Assembly (NCBI GenBank): GCA_037951165.1
Contig: JBBDHG010000024.1
Coordinates: forward strand, 5,485,001 to 5,549,000
DNA from: Lophius americanus
Lineage: Eukaryota > Chordata > Actinopteri > Lophiiformes > Lophiidae
DNA length: 64,000 nt
Reading direction: 5' to 3'
Position 1 is the stretch's first letter, and each line of letters starts with the position of its first letter. Both the position numbers and the translations under genes were made by a program. This document shows positions 15,101-27,109 of this stretch, one piece after another. Below the pieces are notes generated by a model. That model ran no database searches. It was not told the DNA's origin and saw nothing but the letters and a program-made list of their open reading frames with translations.

Positions 15101-18100
15101 ACAGTATAGCAGTAAAACCCTGCCAATCATGGGAGATCGGGTTGCTGGATAGAGGCTGAAATCATCTCACTATAAACTCAAATTTTTTTGACACACATGC
15201 CTGTTTGTGCAAGTGAATGTCATGTTCTAGATAGAAACTCCTACTTTAATTTGTGTTGAGCAATGTCGTTGCCTCTTCCCAACTCTGTGAGCATTGTCAG
15301 TGAGAAAGCCGTTCTGGATGAGTGCCAGGTGAGCCTGGAGTCTCTTTCCAAAAGGTGCTAATAGAGTGGTTGAGTGGAACAGCTGCTGCTCCAGTGCCCC
15401 TATGTTGGGCCTGTGCAGCCATAATCATCAAGCCACATCCTCTGCAGATAACCGAAGACTTCAATACAAAAACCCTGTGGATGACACTACAAACCGTAAT
15501 TTCAACCATGCAATACATGGTCCTTAACACAAGAACAAGGTCACACAATGGAGTTCCTCGTAAATCCCTGCTAAAACTGAATAATCATTATATACACTGT
15601 CTTAATCATTATGAAATTAAGTTGACTACTTCATTCACTCTTCATCAAGCAGAATGATTTAGGCCAAATTAAATTTTAGAAATGGATTGTACAGATTTTG
15701 TAAAGTAAAACTCAAGCACACCTGCATCACACACAGGACAATCTCCTTCCTGAAGGTTGTGCAGCTCAAGTTCCTTACTGTGGCTTCTTTTGAAAACATT
15801 TTTATGCCCAAACCAAAAGGGGCAATAAGTGTTATCCTCGTCTATCTGGTAGTATGTAAATAACGGGAAAATCTAAATCTCATACAAACGCAGCAGACAA
15901 ATTTCAAGGAAATTTCACATATGATTTGAAGGTGCCCTAAAGGTGTGCATCTCATAATTATTTTCTCCAGCTTAATTAATCTTAGATGTTTTAGTCACAT
16001 TTGCTGGTGAAGGTGATTCTCATGTGACTTTGTTCACATGCAGTGTTTCCAGTGATGGGAGTATATGTATCCTTGGACACAGTTTTTTATTTTTATTTTT
16101 TACCTATTTTTTTTACTATTTATTGGTTTGTGAGCCATTTTGAGACTCAAGTTTGGCATTGAGGTAAAGGTGCACATTAATTTAGTGTTTATGTAGCCAG
16201 AGTGGGGTGGTTATTGTGATATGAATTTATAAGTCTCTCTCCTGCTTTGATGTGACGAAGAAACTGAGTAAATGCCATTGCAGCAATTTTTCAATCACAA
16301 GGAAACCATACCCTAAAGTACAGCATGCTTTATTGTCTATTATTATCTGTAAAGGGGACAAATTTAACAAAAATGAACATCAGGATGTATTGAAGAAGAC
16401 TGAGACCATAAATTCATAAACTCAATCTGAAATTGTTTACTAGTCAGGTAAGAAGTAGCATCATCTCCTCATAACCTTACATACAATAAGATTTATTTTT
16501 TTAAACCAATGAAGTTGCCCCCTCTTGGTCATTAGAAACAATACAGGTTTATTTAATTATGGAAATGGCTTGACTTTTTTTCTTTTCCATTTTAGCTCTG
16601 TCCTGAAGTTATTTCAATACTGTAAACAGTCAATGAGGAGAGTAAATTTTTCAGTGCCCACGTCGGTCATTTAGCTCTGGTCAGATCTGCTATGTATCTG
16701 GATAAAGACATCATGGGGCAAACAACTAAATATAACCGAGAATCCTGTTCTAACAACGTGTTGACTTTGAAAAGCCGAGATTGCCTCAAATAAATAGAAT
16801 TGATTCAAAATTTAGTCAGTTAGCATTCAATAAGGTGAAAATATATGTCCTTAAGTTGATTTTCAATCATACAGCATCCAGCATATTACATGGTTTGGTT
16901 ATAATTCCTTTAGAAGAAATCTAAGGTTTCCTTACCAGCTAATGTACTTTAAACAAATTATTGTGACTTTGAAATATCAATGTACTGGCTTCAAAAATCG
17001 TTCTAGTTAAGCTATGAGAAGTGAGCCATTTCGTATATTGCAACTATATTAAAAAAATGTTTAGGTAGACAGTGCAAAATCAGGGATCAAGGGAAAGCCA
17101 TGTAAAATATTTGGGTCACAGACGCACAATGATGCTCTGATATGGATCCCTAGGGTGGAGAACCTGAATTCCTGTACATACCTGCTGCTCTGACTCATCT
17201 ATAAGGTCTAGTGGCGCCACACCTTTCTGATAATGGGCCCTCCTACTCAACAAAATCCGAGAGAAAAAATGGTGCTCCCACTCTGTCTGTGGAGCCCTCA
17301 GGGAGTTTCTGTAACCTCAGCCTCAAAGGCCTCGATATACCGGACTCTCAGGCCTGGGGTGATTAGATGCTCTGAACGCGCCTCTAGTTTTCATAAAAAC
17401 AGATTATCACGTAACTTCCTTTGACATATACTGGTAAAATGAAATATTATAAAATATATGTCAACACTTTATCAATTTACTTTTTAGTTTAGGCTAAAAA
17501 GTAGGATAGTGGATACACATCAAAGCAATTACATTGTGATTTGAAACATTTAATTTTTAATAAGAATAGAAATACATTTTGAAAGTGACATGATTATTTT
17601 AACCGAGATGGTCATCATTTTTCACTTCAAAAAAATAAAAGGTATCATGTGGTAACAGACTCATTATGAGCCTTTATCAGGTTTACAATTTTTCTGATAA
17701 GATTTCTCATACCAAAAAAAACACCCGCTTAATGTAAACTTACTTTTGGAGCTTGTCATATTCTCGCTCGAAGTCTCTCTCAACCTATAAAAGAGCACAT
17801 TTCAAGTCAAAATCTGTGATTTTATTTTTTTTTTTTTTTGGGGTATGTCTGAAATTTTTTTTGTTTACCCACCACCAACATTTAAAAAGTGGTAATATGG
17901 TTTGAAGATACATTGCATAAGGACAAAGACAAGCACTTGTTGGTAACCTCAATGAATGATGACATATATCATGGAAACAATGGTAGCATTTCCACTCACC
18001 ACCAATGGGTTATGGTGGAAAGGCAGGTAAAATACTTTGAGTTTCACAAGTTCCCAAGGTCAACAAGGGCTAAAACAGCTTGTCCGACCACGTCTCTAAA

Positions 18101-21100
18101 ATATGCCATGGAGGTTACAGGGGCAGCATGATTTCCTGTCTTGTGGTTCTGTGGGCTCTTGGATTTTAAACAGTGGCCAAAATAACGAGGAGGGCAGCTG
18201 ACATTTTGTTGCTCATGGATTATCTAACTGTGCTCGCTCTAACCCACTCCCTGGTTTCTGCCTAGGATGGCACAGGAAGCTGGAAACCAGTCTGACAGTG
18301 ACCGCTGGGCCATTACACTGGAAGTGGTTTTCTCCTGCAAGGAGTACACCCACTGACTGTCACTTCAAGGTAACCACCTCCCTGTATGGCTCAGACAAAT
18401 TGGTATCCAATCAGCCTTTTGGGTGAGGTGCTTTGATGAGATTATTTAGACTACTAGTCATGTTGTATATACCATTTTAAAGGTTAACAATTACATTTAA
18501 ACCTTAACAAAAGCATGTTTTTACAATACAAATATAGCTCTAAAGCAAGGCTTGTAAATTATTTATGTTGACCTGAATTTTGTACACTAAACATTTTTGA
18601 ACTTAGTGAACTAAGTCATATATTTGTATGATGATGTGACTTACCGTTTTAGAGACTATCTGCTTTTTTGGTTGTCCAATCTTGAATGGAATCCTGCAAT
18701 CACACAACAGAAAATGACAGGGGATAGACATGAGCAACTAAAGAATGAAAATTGAATGCTCTGATTGTCATCCATAGCATGATGGGTGACCAAAGGCTGT
18801 AATGTGGTGGTAAAGGTGAACTTTGGACCACTGACTTTGACAATGTAAAGCGGTTCATTTCTGCTTTTCCTAAAGTTATTAGCCAAAGCCATTATTTTCA
18901 TACCATAACACATTTGGATGAAACTGCATGTGAATGTCCTTTAAAAGAAGCACCTGTCTTCTCTTCTCAGGCTTTAGTGTGTGACCCGGCCGGCAACTGA
19001 ACATATATGCACATACAGTAGTGTTTCAGAATGTCAGGCAAAGGCAGCCAGGAATGCCAATACAAAAGTTGCACCTAATGTTCAGAATGTGATCCAAACT
19101 TTTCTCAACTCTTGAAAGAAAAACACGCTGACATCCTGCCTATTTTTTTGGGATATAAAAGAGAAACCTGTTCCTCCTTAGTTAAAACATAATCTTTTAT
19201 CCCCATTTCAAACACTTGCCTTGCCTTAATAGGTTGCTGCCAAGCATCAGGGTGCTTTGGAAACAGAGAACACTGCCTTTCTTTCCAATCTGGTTGGCTA
19301 TAGGCTGTCATTGATGTGGCACTAATAGCCAGAAATCTAAGCTATATGATGGACAGTTGCACTGACAGGCAGGGTGAGGCAGCAGCTGCGTTAAACCAAA
19401 GGTGTGTAAACTAATGAGATGGAAAAGAGAGGGTGTGATGTAGGGCCCCATGCAACTGGGTAATTCTACCAGTGTGGGGAAGATCCATTTGATGATTGCT
19501 CAATCGCAAAAGCCAACATGGTCCAATAACATCAGGAGTAATATGGTGAAAAAAATAAAAATTTAAAACCTTGTGGCTTAAGTAGAGATAAGAGAAGACA
19601 TCCTTGGATTTTATGGCTCTCAAATAATGGTGTATTTGGTCCTGTTGACCTATCTTTATTTAAATTTTGGATTAAATCTTTACTAACAAAAATCTCAACG
19701 TATTACTCATGCTGAGTAACAGCTTGTTATATTTGGCTCAGGAAAGTAGCTTCACCCATTGTGTCATCATTTGGGTGAGCCAACATGGAAAATAAGCACA
19801 GAAGTTACTCATCACTATTTTATGTGACTCACCTTTCTTTGGTTACCTGATAAGTCAACAAATACATCACATTAGAAACGACAGTTACAAACTCAGATCA
19901 GCCATAACATTATCACAACTGAAAGGTGAAGTCCTAAGAGCTCGGATTATCTCCTTAGAATTTCTGATGTCAGTGGTAGGGTTGTAAAAGGCAGCAAGTG
20001 AACATCTGAACAAGATGATATGCTGGAGGTAGGAAAAAATCTTCAAACATACGGATCTAACTGATTTTGGTATAAGACAAATTGTGATGACAAGAGAATT
20101 GGGTCAGAGCATCGCCAAAATTACCGGTCTGCGTGGTTACTGCCTACCGAAAGACAAGGTCTAAGGAGGGACAACTGGTGAACAAGTGACACGGTCAGCA
20201 TCATCCATGGTGATGAATGCACACGGGAAGCAAAGGCTAGCCTGTGTTGTCTGCTGTGGAGCCAGTGTAGAGCTGTTTTGGTAGCAACAAGGGGAGCTAC
20301 ATATCACATTGCAGATGCTTTTTAATGTTACGTCTGATCAGTGTATGCAAGTGTCTTTCAAATTCTGTCCTCTCATAAGAAGAACCGCACAGTATAACCG
20401 GAGACTATATTTAGTCAGGTCCGTATAGGAATCAATTCAGCCTGGTCAGACATGTAGAAAATGACCAATTTCTTTTAAACTTGCCTGCCTTGACACTCAG
20501 GATAGTCACACATCCCATTAATGAATTCCATTTGACCTCTTCTCCTAGTGCCATATTCCATTTTAGGATCTATGCCCTTGTGATTTGTGACACTTTTACT
20601 TGCGCCATTTTTCAGTTTAAGAATGATGAACCAACAAACACACAAATGAACATAAACTAATCGGTATTATTCAAATAGGTATGGTGCACTTTGCTTATAT
20701 AACTTATTAATAATGTTGTGATTACTTTAATTTGCAGGTGAATATGCAATGCCGGCTTTTTTGTGACTGTATTATATCATTAAGTTGCAGCATGTAATTT
20801 GTCGTGGATTTCTCTTGTGAAAGAGGGGTTGAGGTCAATGAGATCTCATAATTAAATAAAGCATAACAGCAAATACCTATTTGTTGTATAGGTTGGCCAT
20901 CAGCTGTGGATTTTATAATGGAAATTATAAGAAAATCATAGATATGCCGTAAATTATACAAACTGAATTTATCAGGAAGAGCTTCCCATTGAATGCATTT
21001 CAAGATTAAATTGTTGAAAAGAAAAATGAAATTGAACTTCATTTCATAAATACGGAGTATATACACTTCAACAAGGAGCCAAAGGAAAGTGTACAATTTC

Positions 21101-24100
21101 TTCATCGTATTGTGGGACCTAATGAAATGACTGAAGAGAACTTCAGGGGGGGCAGAGGGAGAACGTACCATGCAACCAGAGGTAGGGAATTACAACAAGG
21201 GAGGATGGATGTCACCATGAGAATCAGTTCTAAAGGTTCTATCTGGCTTTTCAGAACTTGAATCATCAGCCGGTCTAGTCTTGTGAAGCCAGATCTAGTG
21301 TCTAATATGGCAGAAGCCTGGCAAAACTACTGAAGACAGAAAACTTGTGTGTTTCACCGGCTGAAGTCCAAATCTTTCTGAAAGCTAATCAATGAATGCA
21401 AAGTCAGGCACTGACAGGTCAGATGACTGTTGCATTAGCATTATATGCCGAAGACTTTAATGTAATAAACAGAGTCTACTGTTACTATTGAATTTATACC
21501 CCAACAACTTGAGGTTTCTGCTTGCATTGTGTCATTTCCCATGTTCAGGCCCCGATGCATTAAAAATCCTTCTAGTCATTTTATGTAATTATAAGCAAGT
21601 TTGTGAACTTGCACTTGGCAAGCTATCTGATCTTTGCTGCAGTGTGCTACACGTCACCACCATCAAGTAAGCACGTAGACAAGAACAAAGAGGTAACAGT
21701 CCTCTTTATGCAGTTCAAATTATGCACCGACTGGAAGCACCAATGGCCTTTCACGAGAACTGAAACTGTGTATGCCATTAGAGGGATAGCGCATCATTCA
21801 ACCTTGGATATTCCATAAAGCACAGAGGGCTAGTTGAAGATGTTGGGAAGTGGAATTGTTCTGATGGTGACCCCTAAGTCAAACCTCTCACGTCATAGAA
21901 GCAAGTGTGCAGTCCCTATTAGAATGCATCAGTCAGCAGAGCCCATAAAGGACTCTTTTCACTGACTGAGCACCCAACTCTTGACCTTGTGTTTGGCGGT
22001 GCGTGCTGGTAGAAGCATTGCTTGCCAGCTATTGACTAGGAACTGAGTGACGCTGTCCTGCTTACCCAATTACTGTCTCTCCTGAAAATGACACTATGAA
22101 TGTGTAACATATCTTAAAGTGAGTTAACATACACTCACACATTGCAGAAGAACAAAGAGAGTTTGTTATATTATGATTATTGGAGATTTTCTCTACATTT
22201 CCTTTTCAAATGCAGTCATGAATTGTGACAAACAAGAACAAATTTATTCAATTTTCTACTTAAAATTTAAAAAGCAGCTCACAATGGAGGAATGGTATGA
22301 CAAAACTTTCAATGCTTTGAAAAATTAATGATCGCCATGGTTTAATCCTGGGCGATCCAATGAAACTGTAACAACTTTAACAAGAAATCAATCCGTCAAT
22401 CTTAATATGTGTGAATACTTTTCAGATTCATAGCCTATATTTGCACAATTCATTATTTCAGCATTAACAAATAATGTGTAGAAGCGCAGCCGTAACATCT
22501 TTTTGCTTTCCCAGCGCTTCCATCCATTTAAACCTTTGAGGACCTCATTGCCAATTGTGATTTATTGTATAATTATTATTTGTCAGATGGGATTTTGACA
22601 GGCAGAAAAAATGTAAATTACAAAAGAGCAATTCAAGCAGTGATGGTTCATGTATATACTAATGTCACATGTATCAAAAACAGAAAAATATCTCATTGGG
22701 ATGGTGAATTCCCATATCGCACTGCTCTACTAAATAGTCCTAAAGTGTAAAAGGAGAGGATGTCATTGTGCTATTGCCATCAAAATGGCCATTTCTTCAA
22801 TGTCGCTGCTTCCTGGCAAACAATTTGAAGTTAGTCAACAGTAGGCTATGGAAGACAGACATGCCATCACCTAATAATACATGGTTGTACGCATACAGCA
22901 GATTACAATTCCTTCCAAATCTGTTACAAAATCAATTTCCAAGAACATAAATCATATCTTGGTGAGAAAATATGAAACAACTTGTTGCCAAAAGAAGAAA
23001 ATACAATAAGAAGGCTCGATTTCCTCTCATTGTTTTCCTGTGAGCTGGGATTTGTGCTGTTGTGGACCCATTAAACCGACTGAAACCTTAAGTATCAGAT
23101 ATTATATAAATAAACTTAACTTGACTTGTCTTGTCTTGTCTTGGAGAAGAGTCAAGAATCATAAATTCATAAAACACTCCGCTGCATATGAAATTTTCTT
23201 CTTGTTGCCGTTTGGCTGAAAATGATAGCACAACCCTATTTGCTGTTGTTTACTTTCTCAAAGATATCACCAATGAGATGGATACACTGAGATTACAAGA
23301 CTTGCAAATTCAGCTAATATCCATGCAGTTCATCCATGTCATTAGACCAACTGTTCGCACCACATCTCTCCATTAATTGAACTTCATTTCATAAGCATCT
23401 GTGGTTCCACAATAAATTAGAAAGCATTAAATGACTGAAAACCTCACATGGGCCTGATTTGGCTTCGATAAATATTTCACGGCTGAAGGATAGTCTTAAG
23501 ATAAAATTGACCTGTTTATGCAATAGTATAATGGAAATTTTTGTGGAAAAATTACCATTGCACTGCTTGCAATGCTCTTGTTTCTGAAATTAATTGTGTT
23601 TTTTGAATCCAACAAATGTCAATAGCTCAGAAAAATACAAATTTCTCAGTGGAGGAACAGTCTCCGGGTTTACATGGGCAAGTTTTCTCCTTTCAGAATT
23701 AAATCATAACGTAAGAATATTCCTGTTTGACTGTTTACATGAGCAGTGATCTAATCGGAAATGATGTTTACATGCTGCAACCAATCAATTGGAAGAGCTG
23801 TCAATAGCTGTGATATGAGCGCGAAGCGACAAACATGATGATGAGTTTTATCATAAGATGCACTTCTATTTTGTGATCAGGGTCGTTCTTTCCTGGTAAC
23901 GTGATTCTTTTAATGAAGAAACAGCTTGATAATAACTCAGGTTGACTTCTATAGCCTACTGGAGGCATGAGGGAGGGAGAGAAAGAGAGAGGAAAAGGCG
24001 CTGCCGTACTTCAGAGTGTCCCTAACCCTAACCCTTTAGTCTACTTACGTTACATCATTAAAACGTTACCAAACAGTAAGTTATTAATGAAGCCGTGTAT

Positions 24101-26886
24101 GTTACGTTAACATCAACATCATCCAACAAAATGGTAAAATCAGAAACTTCTTATCACACGTTTTTATTATGAAAAATCTAGATCCACTGATGGTCAGACT
24201 TTCATATAAGTCTACCTCCTCTTTTATTACTTCATTTATTGTTGCATAAAACGTGGAGCTGGTCACCATAAATGTTAACATCAACATCATCCGTAGCTTT
24301 AAAAGCAGAAAAATCCTCATCCTGAAAACCAAGATTCATGTCAAGGGAGGTCTTTGAAACATTTACCTCTCACTAACCGCTTAACAGCGTCAGGGGGCTG
24401 GAGCCTATCCCAGCTCTTTAATTACTTTGAGTTTGTGCTGCTTCGCATGACAAGGTCTAACACCATGTTCTCGTTTGATGAGGGAGAAAGTAAGAGCGCT
24501 TGTTTTAACGCAGCTGATGTCCTGAATGAAATGCAGCAGAATTGTTGTACTAAAATGTATAAAAAATGCGATTGCATAGATTTATGAATAAAGTCCGGAA
24601 TATAATTACGATTTATTGCTGGCCCTATATCTTAGAACACATGCTGCATCTGAGACACTGAAATCAGCTATGTTTAGCGTGTTTGTTTAGAAGATCAAAT
24701 CAAGTCACTTTCCGTGAAAAGGTGGTCCAGATCGTAGTCTTTGTTCTACAAAGTCCCAACATTTCTTATCTGAGCAACCACGTGGCGACGGCAGTGCGAA
24801 AACTAGAGGTGCACCGTTTGACTGGACGGCCAATTGATAAGCATCGGGATGCTAATTTTGATATGATCAGTGGCCAGCCGCGCAGTCTCATTATGGCCAA
24901 TTTATGGCCAACAGTTTCCAGCATTGCACTGCCCATGCAAACATTTCCTGGATGTAGTCCATCTGAGTACATAATTTGTTAAAGAGTATCACTTTTCATA
25001 CAATAAATAGTAGAGATTAGAAATAAAAATCAAACGTTGCAGAAATTGAAGGCAAAGGCCTAGTTTTTGAAGGAGATTGTCATATGTTGTTTATAATTTA
25101 TTTGATTAAGGGTTTGGTTCAGATGTTAACCAAGAACAAATTACATGCAAATATTTTAAGGTTGTGTCCGCAAAACAAAGCCTTGTGCCACCACTTGAAA
25201 ACAAACTCAGATAAACATAAGAGTGACCATGTATAGCACAGACACTATGAAATGTAATTAAATTTTAATCTGGCCACAGATACAGTATGTGTCAAAAACA
25301 CACCATGAGAAAGGAAAATTCAATAACTCGGTTAGCACACGGGACAAAACATATAGGATCCGGAGCTGCACATGAGCCTGACAGTACATTAAATCATTGA
25401 TTAGTCATGATCTCAATATTTATCAAATTTGGTCATAAATGTGCAGCCCTAAGCACAAGTAGATAAACAACTGTTGTCATACCCAGGGCAGATCCCACAT
25501 TCTAGTGATGATGAGACTTTATAGAATTTGTCTCATTCTAAATGACAAAACCAGTAATTTTCTTAACCCTGGACACCAATTCTAAAATTTATAATCATCA
25601 ATAGTTTGAGTTAAACCACCTTTCACATGAAACCCATTCAAATTAGTCTTAATCTCCATTATGTCAGCTACACATTGGCAACGCAATGTCTCCACCTCGC
25701 TCTCCACCCGCAATGTGACCCAAAACATATTATTCCACAGAATGGAACAAACTTTACTTGCTAAATCTGGATGGCGATCCAGAACAAGTTGTACAAAGTG
25801 GTAAGGAATTGTATGATTCTGGTATATATAAAAAAAAAAAAAGGGCCAAACATTAAGTTTTGAAAAGAATGAAAAAAGTGATTCACAATCTGCATCCATT
25901 CATGAATCCACTTTAAAATAAACAATTCTTCCTCAGACCAAGTTTCATAGCATAACAGGATTTCATCGTATCTAGGGGACAAAGACTGACATGGATGATC
26001 ACATTACCTATTCCAATTCTGGTTTGCTTGAGGTACTAACTGGTAAAAACTAAACATTTCACAACACTAAACAATTCAATATAGAAATGACTGTCAGCTG
26101 TGGTCGTATTAGCTATCAGGGGATTCTCTGGCTGTCCTTTTACTTAAGCTAAATGTTTTCCAGAAAGAGTGCACATCTGCAACAATCAACATTATAATGG
26201 GCAATTTTTCCTTTTTACATTTGGATGATCTACTGCAAAACCTTGATGTAGTAAACATGTTTGGGATATAAGCACACTATTATACACAACTTCTTTGAAG
26301 TAATTATTATCAATCGAAGCATTATGAGTGCATTATGCACTAAATTCCTAAATTATTTTGTTACATTTCAAAATGCTAACGTTAGCTAGCTAGCTAAAAG
26401 CTGTCCAATTTTAGAAGCCTTCATTTTTGACCCTACTGACCCAACAATTAGCTGCGCGCATTTAAATAGTTTGGCAGTGTTGGTCAGATATATATTCTGT
26501 CTGTTTAAGTTACATGGATTATACTTTTGTATTATTAAGCTTGAGTTAACTAGCGAGATAGCTAGTAAACTACTAGACATTATCCGACAACCCATGATCG
26601 ATCGATCGACTGCAACAACTACAGCTTTGTTAGCTACTGCAGAGCAAATAGGATACCAGGTGAGTACCTAAAAGTATAGCAAGTGTTAGAAACGTCTCTA
26701 GGAAATGGCGTAAACAAGCTAACGCTTAGTCCTATGATACTCTGACGCTAGTATTTGTGGTAGCTACCAGGAAATAGCCGGAGCCCAATCGGCAAGTTTT
26801 CCTGAGTTGTAATGAATTTTTCTTAAATTATAATTATAATTTTATATTCTTAATATATGTTTTTGCTGAAATACATACCAACTCAT
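6075..26886 (-). CDS. bin3: bin3, bridging integrator 3 (N-BAR protein), 5-prime part
   Basis: BIN3 is a cytoplasmic BAR-domain protein without an SH3 domain, the vertebrate relative of fission yeast Hob3, linked to membrane curvature, actin organisation and cytokinesis. Six exons join in frame: 26879-26886, 18645-18693, 17744-17784, 13226-13287, 11301-11437, 6075-6115. Together they are 338 nt, encoding 112 complete codons plus two bases. The predicted protein begins MSW, then IPFKIGQPKKQIV, VERDFEREYDKL, a Lys-rich helix, a block containing SNPLCEQDQ and ALDTAMRRMD, and ends VNQIQKTVIDPLK. These closely match the human BIN3 N-terminus as I recall it (human about 253 residues). The N-BAR domain starts near residue 20 and continues past the window. 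Every junction has GT-AG ends and compatible phase. The start ATG has A at -3. The gene lies about 5.8 kb downstream of egr3 on the same strand, as in human. The C-terminal half is off the left edge. Confidence 0.93.
6116..11300 (-). other. bin3: bin3 intron 5 (5.2 kb)
   Basis: Non-coding. It contains an AT/TACA-rich simple repeat at 9640-9815. The part at 6600-7740 is less AT-rich, has no recognised repeat, and carries a 199-codon plus-strand frame that I judge spurious. That part is a candidate conserved regulatory stretch, which cannot be tested here. Confidence 0.7.
9640..9815. repeat. AT/TACA-rich microsatellite tract
   Basis: A low-complexity run of tatata, cataca and cacaca words with several composition changes, inside bin3 intron 5. 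Frames read through it give Tyr-Ile-His repeats and are artefacts. Confidence 0.95.
11301..11437 (-). CDS. bin3: bin3 coding exon 5
   Basis: 137 nt. The first two bases complete an Ala codon, then 45 codons run from MSKAAVKIS to DSFNQEK. It contains SNPLCEQDQ and ALDTAMRRMD, which match BIN3 strongly. The acceptor is ccggcag. The donor appears to be AAG|GTCGGA, a GT site with a poor consensus at +3 and +4, but it is phase-compatible with exon 6 (which starts VNQ as in the human protein). Confidence 0.92.
11438..13225 (-). other. bin3: bin3 intron 4 (1.8 kb)
   Basis: Non-coding; I see no recognisable repeat or gene. Short open frames on both strands in 11.5-12.2 kb show no family resemblance. 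Confidence 0.75.
13226..13287 (-). CDS. bin3: bin3 coding exon 4
   Basis: 62 nt. The first base completes a Lys codon, then 20 codons follow (LEDQTKKLHKDMKKSTEADL), and the final G starts the Ala codon finished by exon 5. The acceptor is ctcacag and the donor is GTGTGT. The Lys-rich amphipathic helix matches the BIN3 BAR domain. Confidence 0.93.
13288..17743 (-). other. bin3: bin3 intron 3 (4.5 kb)
   Basis: AT-rich non-coding DNA. No repeat family was recognised apart from short homopolymer and T-rich tracts near 16.1 kb. A 111-codon plus-strand frame at 15322-15657 has no resemblance I can name. Confidence 0.75.
17744..17784 (-). CDS. bin3: bin3 coding exon 3
   Basis: 41 nt, phase 0 start, encoding VERDFEREYDKLQ plus two bases (AA). 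The acceptor is tttatag and the donor is GTAAGT. The sequence is near-identical to the start of the human BIN3 N-BAR domain. Confidence 0.94.
17785..18644 (-). other. bin3: bin3 intron 2 (860 bp)
   Basis: Non-coding; a T-rich run at 17820-17840 is the only notable tract. Confidence 0.8.
18645..18693 (-). CDS. bin3: bin3 coding exon 2
   Basis: 49 nt. The first G completes a Trp codon begun in exon 1, then 16 codons IPFKIGQPKKQIVSKT. The acceptor is tgcag and the donor is GTAAGT. This basic N-terminal segment precedes the BAR domain in BIN3. Confidence 0.94.
19889..20349 (+). mobile_element. Tc1/mariner fossil, family A, internally deleted
   Basis: The ends are inverted: left atcagccataacatta, right aatgttacgtctgatcagtg. 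Between them are remnants of a Tc1 transposase N-terminal region (attgtgatgacaagagaat, gggtcagagcatcgcc, ggagggacaactggtgaac), followed by a short C-terminal remnant (gtagcaacaaggggagc). Most of the DDE catalytic core is deleted. The fossil is non-functional. Confidence 0.8.
21030..21049 (+). repeat. 20-bp repeat shared with 23375-23394
   Basis: The segment aattgaacttcatttcataa recurs exactly at 23375-23394, with weaker similarity further downstream in both copies (taaatga..actgaa.a). It may mark a diverged dispersed repeat. Confidence 0.4.
23070..23143 (+). mobile_element. Probable LINE 3-prime tail
   Basis: The sequence ends in ataaataaacttaacttgac followed by tandem cttgt units. Short tandem tails after an AATAAA-like signal are typical of 3-prime ends of fish LINEs. 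The body of the element is not recognised. Confidence 0.5.
23375..23394 (+). repeat. 20-bp repeat shared with 21030-21049
   Basis: Exact second copy of the segment at 21030-21049. Confidence 0.4.
24020..24035 (+). repeat. Short CCCTAA telomere-type run
   Basis: Two and two-thirds units of the vertebrate telomere hexamer in C-strand orientation. It is too short to imply a former telomere. Confidence 0.6.
24106..24124 (+). repeat. 19-bp direct repeat, copy 1
   Basis: The segment gttaacatcaacatcatcc is repeated exactly at 24274-24292. The 149 bp between the copies show no recognised element. Confidence 0.7.
24274..24292 (+). repeat. 19-bp direct repeat, copy 2
   Basis: Exact match to 24106-24124. 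Confidence 0.7.
26879..26886 (-). CDS. bin3: bin3 coding exon 1 (start codon)
   Basis: Only eight coding bases: ATG AGT TG, then donor GTATGT. The split Trp codon is completed by G of exon 2, giving MSW as in human BIN3. The start context ccaaaATGA has A at -3. The 5-prime UTR would extend toward higher coordinates, probably within 26887-27000. The short coding segment makes the call depend on the phase match and the known protein start. Confidence 0.8.
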
Positions 26887-27105
26887 TTTGGTGAGCTTTT
26901 ATTTTGGTCTCATTCGGTAGTTTTGCTATCCTCCGGGTTCCTCATACCTTTAAATCAGCCACCAGTCTAAACAGGAAGTACGAATCGAAAGGGCTTGCGC
27001 TTCCTCTCGTGTTAATATGATGTTATTCCCATGTTTTCGTTTGTTTTCATGTGTTGGTGTTCGTAATGATATCATATGAATTGAGTTTAAAGTCATGTGT
27101 GTGTA
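26887..27105 (-). other. bin3: Probable bin3 5-prime UTR and promoter region
   Basis: This lies immediately upstream of the bin3 ATG. No clear TATA box is visible, as expected for a broadly expressed gene. The transcription start cannot be placed from sequence alone. Confidence 0.4.
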
Positions 27106-27109
27106 TTTG

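Larger units (their letters stand above)
18694..26878 (-). other. bin3: bin3 intron 1 (8.2 kb)
   Basis: The first intron. It holds a Tc1 fossil (about 19.89-20.35 kb), a LINE-like tail (23.07-23.14 kb), a 19-bp direct repeat pair near 24.1-24.3 kb and a short CCCTAA run. A 149-codon minus-strand frame at 20722-21171 is AT-rich and unrecognised. No other exon is supported. Confidence 0.75.

Noticed and set aside
20722..21171. 149-codon minus-strand frame in bin3 intron 1
   Set aside because: AT-rich composition, Leu/Ile/Phe-rich product with no motif I recognise, and no supporting splice sites. A chance frame or unrecognised repeat debris.
24020..24035. Ancient telomere fusion
   Set aside because: Fewer than three hexamer units, easily explained by chance.
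26560..26665. Plus-strand exon ending at a consensus-like donor (ccag|gtgagt) near 26657
   Set aside because: No protein resemblance, no matching downstream acceptor exon identified, and it could be chance. A divergent non-coding transcript from the bin3 promoter cannot be excluded.
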